Origin: CAZISM01 sp964541895
GTDB taxonomy: Bacteria; Zhuqueibacterota; Zhuqueibacteria; Residuimicrobiales; Residuimicrobiaceae
Assembly: GCA_964541895.1 (NCBI GenBank)
Contig: CAZISM010000077.1
Location: forward strand, 1-26,478
Length of the DNA: 26,478 bases
Direction: 5' to 3'
In this document: positions 1 through 7,913 of the stretch, piece after piece
Numbering within the stretch: position 1 is the stretch's first letter
Layout of the letters: each line of letters opens with the position of its first letter
Made by a program: the position numbers and the translations under genes
The notes under the pieces: model-generated
What the model was told of the DNA's origin: nothing
The model's database searches: none
Seen by the model: the letters and a program-made list of their open reading frames with translations, nothing else

Positions 1-659
1 CACTGCAAGTTATCCGGCAGGCAGGCGAGGTCGCCGACTTTCGGCGTGTGTTTCAGCCGGGCCTGCGCCGCGGCCGCGACAAAATCCGTCACCGTGCCGC
101 CTTTACGGACAACATCGAAGCATTTCACCGCTTCCACCAGATCCTTCATGTCCGACGAGGCCACAAAACCGACATTGGGCGCCTGTTCGCGCAGGAAACG
201 GGCGTTGTACACCAGAAAACCGCCGCTGCCGCCAAACTGGAAATCGGCGTACAGCACCGGCTTGCCGGAAGTAGCCAGGGTTTGCACCACGCGATTCCAG
301 CAGTTCATCTGATAAACCAGATAGCCGTCGATGGCGGCATCGCCTGCGAGGATTTTTTTGGCCTGCTCCTCCCCGGTTGCCAGGGTGGGAATAAATTCGA
401 ATTGTTTGAAGCGCCGGGTCAGCTCCGCGTTAATCCGCTGCATAACCGGGACAAAATCAAATCCCACATTTGGCCAGTCGGGCTGCTGTTGCTGTTCGCC
501 GTGCAGCGAATAGACAATCCGGATTTTGAGTTTGTCCTTTTTGACTCCGGCGAAAAGTGCGCCCGGCTGGGTGGCGCACACGGCGACACCGGCACAGGCG
601 GCGCAGCCGGAAAGGAATTGGCGTCGGGAGACGGGGGGATTCAACGAACATGGTTTCAT
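1..659 (-). CDS. Tat-exported protein of a sugar-cluster family, 3' end outside the window
   Basis: This CDS is partial: 219 complete codons are visible and the gene continues past position 1. The N-terminus carries a twin-arginine signal (SRRQFLSG near residue 12) followed by a Cys/Ala-rich hydrophobic stretch, so the product is probably exported folded by Tat. The start ATG at 659 follows GGAG with about 7 nt spacing. The mature part begins with a strand like KIRIVYSLH and contains DGYLVYQMNCWN and YADFQFGGSGGF. I associate these with uncharacterised Tat proteins, sometimes annotated sugar-isomerase-like, found in carbohydrate clusters of Bacteroidota and Planctomycetes. The exact reaction is unknown. 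No second gene of an operon is visible in the window, because the next gene on this strand lies 930 bases upstream. Confidence 0.8.
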   Translation of the reverse strand, partial: MKPCSLNPPVSRRQFLSGCAACAGVAVCATQPGALFAGVKKDKLKIRIVYSLHGEQQQQPDWPNVGFDFVPVMQRINAELTRRFKQFEFIPTLATGEEQAKKILAGDAAIDGYLVYQMNCWNRVVQTLATSGKPVLYADFQFGGSGGFLVYNARFLREQAPNVGFVASSDMKDLVEAVKCFDVVRKGGTVTDFVAAAAQARLKHTPKVGDLACLPDNLQ

Positions 660-742
660 CGCAACTCTCCTTATTAAATCCGGTTCAGACGATGCTCATT
701 TATTGAGAAACAAAATAGTGTTGGAAAACTGATAACCGATGA

Positions 743-827
743 ACTGACAGGAAATTTGATTTTGCCGGGACTGTAGGTATAGACTGATAACTGATAGACT
801 GATAGGAAATTTGATTTTGCCGGGGCT
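743..827 (+). repeat. Direct repeat pair, 30 bp, 55-bp period
   Basis: Two copies, 743-772 and 798-827, differ at two positions. The exact core GGAAATTTGATTTTGCCGGG occurs at 750-769 and 805-824. The spacer is filled by short ACTGATA-type repeats. With only two copies this is not a CRISPR array. It lies upstream of the Tat protein gene and may be a slippage-prone tract or a binding region. Confidence 0.75.
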
Positions 828-1223
828 AAAAATAGTGGAAATCATCATCTGGCAAGCGCCGGATACCCAGCTGTTCAGAGCATCAAGCCATATCCGGCAT
901 CCTCGATCGCCACTTACCTGCCGGAAAATTAGCCAATCAGTCTCTGAAAATCAAGCAAAATTTCTTTATGGAATGTAAACAGGCGATATCGCGGCAGGAT
1001 CAACTCGTGCAGATAAATTCAGAAAGGGCTCTTTATATGCAGACTCGCTCACATAAAAAGACCGACACTGCGTTCTCGCGCAACTCGGCGGTTTATGAAT
1101 TAATCAGGCTGGAAAATGATCGGATTTTTAATTTATCCCGGATTGAAAAAATGTGCGACCATCCTTGCAGCAAACTTTAACAAATGAAATGAAATGGCAG
1201 GCCCTGGAAGAGTGGCAGAAGGA

Positions 1224-1265
1224 AACACGACTCGCCCTCCAGGCGGATGGCGCGCGAGTCGTGTT
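1224..1265. repeat. Inverted repeat, 12-bp perfect arms
   Basis: The arms AACACGACTCGC (1224-1235) and GCGAGTCGTGTT (1254-1265) are perfectly complementary across an 18-nt loop. No T-tract follows on either strand, so a simple intrinsic terminator is unlikely. The right arm abuts copy A of the hairpin element, which begins at 1266. Confidence 0.75.
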
Positions 1266-1334
1266 AGCTGGTCCATCGGCCGAAAAGGCAAGACCCGCTC
1301 TTCAGAACAGGTCTTCCATACCGACAAGGCGCGG
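1266..1334 (+). repeat. Hairpin element copy A
   Basis: This copy aligns without gaps to copy C (10313-10386) over 69 nt with 51 matches by my hand count. The order is left arm AGCTGGTC, a loop containing CCG, right arm (here GACCCGC, with an imperfect pair), then GAACAGG, TACCG and AAGGCGCGG. It is the most diverged of the three long copies. Its 3' end overlaps the minus-strand transposase stub. Confidence 0.7.
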
Positions 1335-1400
1335 ATGAAGCAGCGACGTGCGAATATGCCAGATATAGCCGGGCATAAAACGCCGATTTGTTAGCGGCAT
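1302..1400 (-). pseudogene. REP-associated (Y1/IS200-like) transposase, N-terminal remnant
   Basis: The minus strand encodes 32 residues from ATG at 1400. The first 15 or so (containing RRFMPGYIWHI) match the start I know for REP-associated tyrosine transposases, usually continuing as THRCH and FLLKF. Here, after the WHI motif, the frame runs straight into hairpin element copy A and stops at 1302. The HUH motif and catalytic tyrosine region are absent, so it cannot be active. It is evidence that a transposase of this type once sat beside the repeat. It rests on a short match and needs a search to confirm. Confidence 0.5.
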
Positions 1401-1506
1401 CTTAAAATGCAATTTGTAGAGGCAATTATGCATTCCAAAGCCTGTTTTTAAAGTATTTTTTCCGTTAACACAATAGATATAAATGAGTTGACCTGGTGGG
1501 ATCCCA

Positions 1507-1526
1507 ATACCTCTCCAAAGGGGTAT
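1507..1526. terminator. Weak hairpin downstream of the hybrid kinase
   Basis: A 7-bp stem (ATACCTC with GGGGTAT, one T-G pair) with a 6-nt loop lies 66 nt beyond the stop codon of the minus-strand hybrid kinase. No T-tract follows on the minus strand, so termination activity is a guess. Confidence 0.25.
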
Positions 1527-1591
1527 CCGTCCAAGAAGTAAGCCGTTTCCGACGTAACATATCCTCGCTCGTCGCTAATTCTGCTATCAGC

Positions 1592-4500
1592 TCATCCCAA
1601 ATGCTTTGTGATCAATGAAATTAATTTGTCCTTCAGGATTGGTTTTGCAATAAAATCGGTGCAACCGGCCCCGATGGCCTTGTCTCTGTCGCCGGCAAGT
1701 GCGTATGCGGTTTGGGCGATAATAACCACCGTGTTGTTAAATGCCCTGATTCGGCGGGTTGCCTCGTAGCCATCCATATCGGGCATTTTATGATCCATCA
1801 GGACGAGGTCGGTGTCAGGATGAGATCGGCAAAACTCTACCGCTTTGCAGCCTGTTGTACAATTCGCAATCTCGGCATGGTAAGGTTTTAAAATAGTTTC
1901 AAGATACATATAGCTAGCCTCATCATCTTCAGCAACAAGAATTTTGAGCTTCTTCGGCAAAAGTCTCATCGTGCTGACATTATCCCCTGCATGGAGCGGA
2001 TTGGTCCCTTTTGCATCGATCCGGACTCCTGGAAGAGCAACATAAAAACAACTGCCTGTATCGAGTTCCGAGTCAATCCAGATCCTTCCGCCCAGGGCTT
2101 CCACATACGCTTTGCTGATGGCGAGGCCCAAACCAGAACCTTCATAGCCTCGTGACAGGGTCAGGTCCGCCTGCATAAACCGCTCAAAAACGAGAGCCAA
2201 TTTATCGGGATGAATCCCTTTGCCGGTGTCTTTGACAAACAACAGCAAGTCGGTCGGGCCCTGTGGCTCGCAGCCGAATGTAATGCTTCCTTTTTCAGTG
2301 AATTTGATCGCATTCTTAATCAGGTTGGTCAGAATGGAATCCAGTTTGCTCTTGTCGGTAAAAATGATGTTTGGCGCATCCTGGCACGGCACAAGTTCAA
2401 GATGCAAGCCTTTTTCATTTGCCTGAGGCAGGAAAAAGTCATAATAGTAGGATAAAAACTTTTGTAACCGTATCTCTTGTCGGTTTATCTGAATATCGCC
2501 CGCCTCAATTCTTGAGATTTCGACGATGTCGTTGATGGTGCTTAACAGTCTTTGTCCGCTTTTGTTCATGATGCCGATATATTTTTCTTTTTCTCCTTCA
2601 GTGAGATCAGGGTTCCCGAGCAATTCCAGAAATCCTAAAATGCCGTTCATCGGGGTGCGGATTTCGTGGCTCATGTTGGCCAGAAAAGCCGATTTGAGGC
2701 GGTCGCTCTCCTCCGCGTGCTCTTTGGCCGCCACCAGGTCTTCGAGGATCTTTTTTCTTTCCGTAATATCCTCTTTGATGGCCACAAAATTGGTGATCAT
2801 TCCTTGTTGGTCTATGATGGGCGAGATAATGGCTTTTACCCAGTAAAGCTCTCCGCTTCTCTTTCTGTTACACAGTTCTCCGGTCCAGTCTTTTCCGGAA
2901 CGGATCGTGCTCCACAGGTCTCTGTACACTTCTTCCTTCTGCACTCCCGATTTTAATATCCGTGGGTTTTTTCCCCGTACTTGTTCAAACGAAAACCCGG
3001 TAATGGATGTAAAAAACGGGTTGGTGTAAATAATGTTGCCATCTCTATCTGTAACCGAAACCGAAACGGGACTTGCTTCAACAGCGCGGTTTAAAAGTCT
3101 AAATTGTTCATCCGCTTTCTTCTTTTCGCTGATATCAATGAACTGGGTAAGCGTAGCGGACTCGCCCAAATAGACGATGGCGTTGGACTGGCACATCGTC
3201 CACGTTATGCCGCCATCTTTATGAAGTAACTGACACTCGACTAATGAGGAAACAGGCTCTCCGGACAGACGTCGCCTGAAATTGCCGAAGAACCGTTCCC
3301 GGTCGTCGGGGTGGACGAGCGCCGCCAGCTCCTGCGGGCTCATTTGCAGCAGTTCTGTTGCGCCATAGCCGCAGATACGTTCCATGGCGGCATTGGCAAA
3401 ACAAAGCCGGAGCGGTTCATTCTTTGCAATGACCACCCCCTGCAACGAGCCCTCCACCAACGTCCGGTACTTGGCTTCGCTTTCCAGCAGCTTCTCCTGA
3501 ATCTGTTTCACTTCAGAGATGTCATGATGGGTTGAAAGAACACAGGTCCGATTCTGGTATTGGAAGAAAATTCCGCTGCCCAGCGCCCAGATTTCCTTGC
3601 CGGTTTTTGTTTTCAGCTGCATTTCAAAATTTTGAACTGCTTTTTTCGTTTGTATCGCTTGCAGCCAGATTTGTCTATCATCCGGATTTGCCCAAAGAAG
3701 CAAAGCATCTTGTTTTTCTAAAGCAGGATCTATCTCGAACAGCTCCCTGCACTTGGGATTGATGTACAAAACATCACCATCCAACGTAACGATACTTAGC
3801 GAGATCGGCAGCGTTTCGACCAACAACCGGAACTGCCTGTCACTTTCCTTGATGGCCTCCTCCGCCGATTTACGTTCGGTGATGTCCTCCAGGCACAGCA
3901 ACACACGAGGCGATTCATTGCTCTCGATCCTGGCCGTCGCGCCCAGCAGGATGACATTCCGCCGTACTCCGGCGCGTTCCAGCGTGGCGCGATATTCAAC
4001 GCCGCGGTGTCCCTGCCCCGTCGCCATGGTGTCTTCGATGGCCAGGCGGAGCCGGCAGTCGCCGCAACTGGCGCCAAAGCCGCAGCCGTCCGGATGCTCG
4101 GCGGCGTTGATACAGCCGAACACGCCGCAGGCCCTGCCTTGCACCAGTTCAGCCTCCGTGACACCGGTGAAAGCGGTAAAAGCCAGGTTGGCATAGAGCA
4201 CCGTGCGGCCAGGGCCGAGCAGGCACATCATGACCGGCGCATGCGCATAAACCGCCTGAAGTTCAGCCTGGCTCGCCTGGAGGTCTTGTTCCGCCCGTTT
4301 GCGTTCAGTGATGTCTTCTCCGATCGAGAGCACCATGCGGAACCGCCCGTTTTCTGTCAAAACCGTGTTGTTCCAACGAATCAGGCGTTGCTCGCCGGTT
4401 TTCGTTGTAATCGGGTTTTCATAATAATGATCGATCAGACAGTGTCCCACGATTTGATCCCAAACGTGGTATATCTCGGCGCGCTGCTCCGGGGGAATAA

Positions 4501-5920
4501 AGAGCTCGATCCAGGATTTGCCCAACACTTCTTCCGCGTTGAAACCGGTCAGTGCTTCGGCGAATTTGTTAAAGATCTTGATCTGGGACCCTTCGCCCAG
4601 CCCGACGATGATGTCCGGGGCAGCGCTGATAATCGATTCGGACCAGGCCTTTTCGGATAGCAGTCGCGCTTCGGCCTGTTTCCGCTCGGTGATGTCAGAT
4701 ACCCCGGCAATCGCGCCGGCATACCGCCCTTTACGATCAAGTATGGGCGCTGTTTCCAGGAGAGTATAGATACGACGCCCATCTTTGCGGATAAATTCAA
4801 ACTCATGCTGCTCCTTGATCCCTTGCTGGCGGCGTTCCAGGTTGTGTCGGGCACTCTCTGCGCCGCGCTCATCCATGAATTCAAAGAGGTGTTTCCCCGA
4901 CATCTCCTCCACGGTGTATCCCAACATCTCAGCCATGCGCGGATTGACAAAGGTTGTGCGGGCATCCTGGTCAATGTACCAGAGGCCCTCGTGCAGGTTT
5001 TCAATAAGCAGACGATATTTTCCCTCGCTCACCCGCAACACTTCTTCCGCCCGTCTGCGCTCGGTGATATCCTGCAAGATACAGTGCGTTTGTTTGAACA
5101 CCCCGTTTATTTCGTATCCGATACGCCCGTCAAAAGCAATCCAGCGCTTTGAACCATCCTTGTGCATCATTTCGAATTCGACCTGGACTCGCCCGACGGC
5201 TTTAAATGCAGGAAAACGCTCTCTGAAGGCCGGTATATATTCGGGCGCAAGAAAATCGCCAAACCATTTTCCAATCACTTCGTCACGATGGTATCCGAGT
5301 GTCTCAAGCCACATGTCATTAACTTCTATTATACGCGCATCAAAATCCAAGGATTGATATCCTAGAGGCGCTTGTTCAAAAAGCGCACGAAATCTTTCTT
5401 CACTTTCGTAAAGCCTTTCGTTCATTTGCCGGTTCAGCAAAAGTTCTTTCTGTAATTCGTTTGTCCGTTCAGCCACCAGTTTCTCTAGCCGATGCTGCTC
5501 TGACTTTTTGAAATCGTTCCCTTCCTTGATTTTAAGCATGGCTTTTATCTGGGCAACGAACTCGGTTTCGTCAATCGGTTTGGTCAGAAACCCGTCCGCG
5601 CCGGCGTTAAGGGCGCGCACTTTATTGGCGCTGTTTTCCCTGAGCGCCGTAACAAATACCACAGGAATATCGCACAGCGTTTCATCGTTTTTCAGGATGT
5701 TACACACCTCATAGCCATCCATATCGGGCATCAGAATATCCAGTACTATCACATCCGGATGGTGTGCTTTTGCCAAGGCGATGCCTTCAGGGCCGCTGCT
5801 TGCTGTATGAATGCCGAACCCGTTGAATAAATCGGAAATAAGCGCTTTACACGACAGCAGGTTGTCTCGATGATCGTCGATGACCAGGATTCTTTTCATT
5901 GGTTTCTCTATGGTTTGCAT
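1592..5920 (-). CDS. Hybrid histidine kinase: REC, seven PAS, HisKA/HATPase, REC
   Basis: The product is a 1442-residue soluble phosphorelay sensor with no membrane segment, so it should sense cytoplasmic or diffusible signals. An N-terminal receiver occupies roughly residues 8-128 (acidic D15/D16, phospho-acceptor D61, T91, K114). A coiled coil (about 130-170) leads to seven PAS units starting near 172, 298, 422, 549, 692, 813 and 940, most ending in DITERK-like linkers. HisKA carries H1085 in HEIRTP. HATPase motifs are NLIKNA, DTGKGI and GSGLGLA. A C-terminal receiver follows (D1332/D1333, D1376, T1404, K1426). The fourth PAS carries five clustered cysteines (598-622). The ATG at 5920 overlaps the upstream TAA (TAATG); a second ATG at residue 8 is also possible. 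All phosphorelay residues are intact, unlike the broken gene just upstream. Confidence 0.95.
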   Translation of the reverse strand: MQTIEKPMKRILVIDDHRDNLLSCKALISDLFNGFGIHTASSGPEGIALAKAHHPDVIVLDILMPDMDGYEVCNILKNDETLCDIPVVFVTALRENSANKVRALNAGADGFLTKPIDETEFVAQIKAMLKIKEGNDFKKSEQHRLEKLVAERTNELQKELLLNRQMNERLYESEERFRALFEQAPLGYQSLDFDARIIEVNDMWLETLGYHRDEVIGKWFGDFLAPEYIPAFRERFPAFKAVGRVQVEFEMMHKDGSKRWIAFDGRIGYEINGVFKQTHCILQDITERRRAEEVLRVSEGKYRLLIENLHEGLWYIDQDARTTFVNPRMAEMLGYTVEEMSGKHLFEFMDERGAESARHNLERRQQGIKEQHEFEFIRKDGRRIYTLLETAPILDRKGRYAGAIAGVSDITERKQAEARLLSEKAWSESIISAAPDIIVGLGEGSQIKIFNKFAEALTGFNAEEVLGKSWIELFIPPEQRAEIYHVWDQIVGHCLIDHYYENPITTKTGEQRLIRWNNTVLTENGRFRMVLSIGEDITERKRAEQDLQASQAELQAVYAHAPVMMCLLGPGRTVLYANLAFTAFTGVTEAELVQGRACGVFGCINAAEHPDGCGFGASCGDCRLRLAIEDTMATGQGHRGVEYRATLERAGVRRNVILLGATARIESNESPRVLLCLEDITERKSAEEAIKESDRQFRLLVETLPISLSIVTLDGDVLYINPKCRELFEIDPALEKQDALLLWANPDDRQIWLQAIQTKKAVQNFEMQLKTKTGKEIWALGSGIFFQYQNRTCVLSTHHDISEVKQIQEKLLESEAKYRTLVEGSLQGVVIAKNEPLRLCFANAAMERICGYGATELLQMSPQELAALVHPDDRERFFGNFRRRLSGEPVSSLVECQLLHKDGGITWTMCQSNAIVYLGESATLTQFIDISEKKKADEQFRLLNRAVEASPVSVSVTDRDGNIIYTNPFFTSITGFSFEQVRGKNPRILKSGVQKEEVYRDLWSTIRSGKDWTGELCNRKRSGELYWVKAIISPIIDQQGMITNFVAIKEDITERKKILEDLVAAKEHAEESDRLKSAFLANMSHEIRTPMNGILGFLELLGNPDLTEGEKEKYIGIMNKSGQRLLSTINDIVEISRIEAGDIQINRQEIRLQKFLSYYYDFFLPQANEKGLHLELVPCQDAPNIIFTDKSKLDSILTNLIKNAIKFTEKGSITFGCEPQGPTDLLLFVKDTGKGIHPDKLALVFERFMQADLTLSRGYEGSGLGLAISKAYVEALGGRIWIDSELDTGSCFYVALPGVRIDAKGTNPLHAGDNVSTMRLLPKKLKILVAEDDEASYMYLETILKPYHAEIANCTTGCKAVEFCRSHPDTDLVLMDHKMPDMDGYEATRRIRAFNNTVVIIAQTAYALAGDRDKAIGAGCTDFIAKPILKDKLISLITKHLG

Positions 5921-7270
5921 TATTCAACGACTAACCAACGGTTTATCTCATTAAGCAGCATTTCACCGATTACCGGCTTTGACACATAGCCATTGAATCC
6001 AAATTCGATAACATACGTTTTATCGCCTTTCATGGCGCTCGACGCGACCGCAAGGACCTGGATATGCTTCAACACCGGATTTTGGCGTATTTCTCTCAGC
6101 GCTTCAAAACCATTCATCCCCGGCAGAGCGATATCCAAAAGAATCACTATGGCAGGTGTTTTTGGGCGTGCACAGTTCATGACTCATGTTCGCGAGAAAG
6201 TCGGTTTTCAGCCGGCTTACTTCGCCTAACTGGTGTTTTTGTACCTCTTGCTCGACGTTCTGTTGCTTCAGCTCATCGACCATGGCCAAGAGTTCCCTGC
6301 TCTGGGCATCGAGCTCGGTATTCTGCTCTTCGAGTTTATTCAAGAAGGTCAAAACCTGCCTGTAGGCGAGAATACCGTTCATGCGCGCAGTAATCCTATC
6401 AAAGATATTTTCAATCAGGCGGAGGCTTGTGGCGGAATAGGAGTGAATGCTGGATAATGAAATAACCGCCACCGCCTGACGGCCGTCATAAACGGGAATG
6501 GTAATTATTTCGCGTGGTGTATGCCTGCCCGAAACGGTATTAAAGATGAACCGGCTTTCCTCTGGAATATTTTGCAGATGGCTGATTTTTTTTGCAGCCA
6601 GCGCCAGGCCGAATTCGCCTTCGGGAGTATTGGCGGTGAAAGCATTACAGACGGCGACGTCGATGCCGATACTTTCAAAATGTTCGAAAAGGGTTTTGTC
6701 CTCGTTCAGCAGGTACACGGCCCCCATCTGCGATCGGGTGTGTTTGAGCAAATTGTTCAGCATATCATGACAAAAGCGGTGGGCATCGTCCCCGCGGAGC
6801 AAAAGACCGGTCAGTTCGGCTGCGCGGTTTGAAATAAGATATTCGGTTTCCAGAGTCTCGGCCATTTCGTTAAAACGGCCTGATAGCTGACCGAACTGAT
6901 TTTTTGAAGCATATCCGGAGCGGGCACTTTTAATGCCGGAACGGTAAGAGTCGATAGCATGGACAATTTCACTGAGCGGACGGCAAATTTCGCGGGTGCG
7001 CGTTTTGGATTTGCGTTCTGCCAGCTGAGGAAGCAGGATATGTTCGAGAAAGGCGAAAGTGAGTGTGTTTCTGAAGAACTCGCTAAAGGTATTATGCAGG
7101 GCTCTTTTCAGTTGATCCGTTTGGTTGCCGTTGTTCTTTAAATTCTCAACGTATTCCTCAAAAGAACGGCTTTGCGTTTCACTCATCTGACCGTTGATTA
7201 TTCTTTCAACAAACGATGTGTTGTACATTAAGAGGTCGATGCCGGTTACATCTTTGATCTCTTTTATCAT
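5920..7270 (-). pseudogene. Broken chimeric signalling gene: CheR N-terminus, HAMP-GAF-kinase stub, receiver fragment
   Basis: The first frame (7270 to 6104, 388 residues) starts with a CheR-type N-terminal domain (about 1-95, with FFRN near 65 and a LLPQL helix). It passes abruptly at residues 95-96 into a HAMP-like segment (97-150, RPLSEIV and GRFNEMAETLE), then a GAF domain (about 155-300), a coiled coil (300-350) and the HisKA H-box with H364. After HELCTP the frame turns to nonsense. The next frame, 6180 to 5920, encodes the second half of a receiver (LLDIALPGMNGFEALREI, with KP near the end). The CheR catalytic SAM-binding part, the rest of HisKA, the whole ATPase domain and the receiver start are missing. 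The usual Arg of HELRTP is Cys. The simplest reading is two internal deletions fusing neighbouring genes, the second out of frame near 6165. The ATG at 7270 has no strong ribosome binding site. The receiver fragment ends in the start of the intact hybrid kinase. Confidence 0.85.
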
Positions 7271-7913
7271 AATCCAACCAGGCCGTTACTTTATATTGGC
7301 TTTTTGCCGAAGGCAACTTTTAAAGAAACTCCACGGTCAAATCTCTGATACCCGGTCATTTCCCGTGATCCGAGCGCTTGCCGGTCAGCCGACCCAGCTC
7401 GTCCGCACCATCGCGGATAGGAATATCCATCGCCGCTTCACGTGCTGCGTTATGATCAAAGCGTGGACACGCAAGCGTTTGCGCGGAATCCGGATTTGGC
7501 CGTCTGTGAAACGATTCCATGGACCGGCCATTCGTTGTAGCCAAAAAAAAAGCTGCCCTCTTCGCGGCCAGCCTGTACATAGGAAAGGGTTCCTCGCCCA
7601 TCGCCATTTCCGGCTACCACGCCACCCATCACGCCCCTATCCCTTTCATTAACGGGAAAAGTAGCATTTCAAACGCACAAAAGCAAACAATACTTGAAAA
7701 AAAAGCGAACCAGGTGCCGCCTCGCGGCGTCGCCGCCGGCGGCAGGAAACGGTTTCATACGAGCCGTACCTGGAGGACATTCTCCAGATCGCATAGCCGC
7801 CGTGTGAAGGTAGCCGGTCGTTCAACCGAAATTGAACGACCGGTTGTTGCGAACACGCATCCCCGACCGGGAAGGCGCGGTGCGGATCGCTTGCAGCAGA
7901 AAGGGCGTCCCGG
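7271..7913. other. Gene-poor gap between the broken kinase and the lipoprotein peptidase
   Basis: No gene is supported in these 643 bases. The gap contains hairpin element copy B (7812-7885), a perfect 12-bp GC palindrome GCCGCCGGCGGC (7732-7743) and a minus-strand open stretch of about 70 codons (about 7456-7670) with protein-like composition but no family I recognise. The broken kinase starts at its left end, with an AT-rich TATAAA-like segment about 20-30 bases upstream of 7270. Confidence 0.6.
7812..7885 (+). repeat. Hairpin element copy B
   Basis: Its 74 nt align without gaps to copy C with 59 matches by hand count. The hairpin is a perfect 12-bp stem (CCGGTCGTTCAA at 7814-7825, complement at 7832-7843) with a 6-nt loop. 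It is followed by GAACA, GCAT, ACCGGGAAGGCGCGGTGCGG. Relative to copy C, a C-G pair near the stem base is replaced by T-A, which preserves pairing. The copy begins 28 nt beyond the stop codon of the minus-strand peptidase gene. Confidence 0.85.

Larger units (their letters stand above)
660..1591. other. Gene-poor gap with repeats, hairpins and a transposase stub
   Basis: No convincing full-length gene lies in these 932 bases. Reading left to right, the gap holds a 30-bp direct repeat pair (743-827), an inverted repeat with 12-bp arms (1224-1265), copy A of the hairpin element (1266-1334), a minus-strand transposase N-terminus remnant (1302-1400) and a short hairpin (1507-1526). Short open stretches such as 968-1180 on the plus strand show no family resemblance and no convincing ribosome binding site. 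Confidence 0.7.

Noticed and set aside
743..827. Possible CRISPR array
   Set aside because: Only two repeat copies exist, the spacer is built from microrepeats, and no cas gene is present.
968..1180. 70-codon plus-strand frame in the first gap
   Set aside because: It has no recognisable domain, no ribosome binding site and no neighbour suggesting a role.
1224..1335. Integron attC site
   Set aside because: The outer RYYYAAC and GTTRRRY core sites are not found at either end of the hairpins, and no integrase gene is visible.
4007..4660. 217-codon plus-strand frame over the hybrid kinase
   Set aside because: It lies fully antisense to well-defined PAS domains and matches no family.
7732..7743. 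GC palindrome as a terminator
   Set aside because: No T-run follows on either strand, and it lies far from any gene end.
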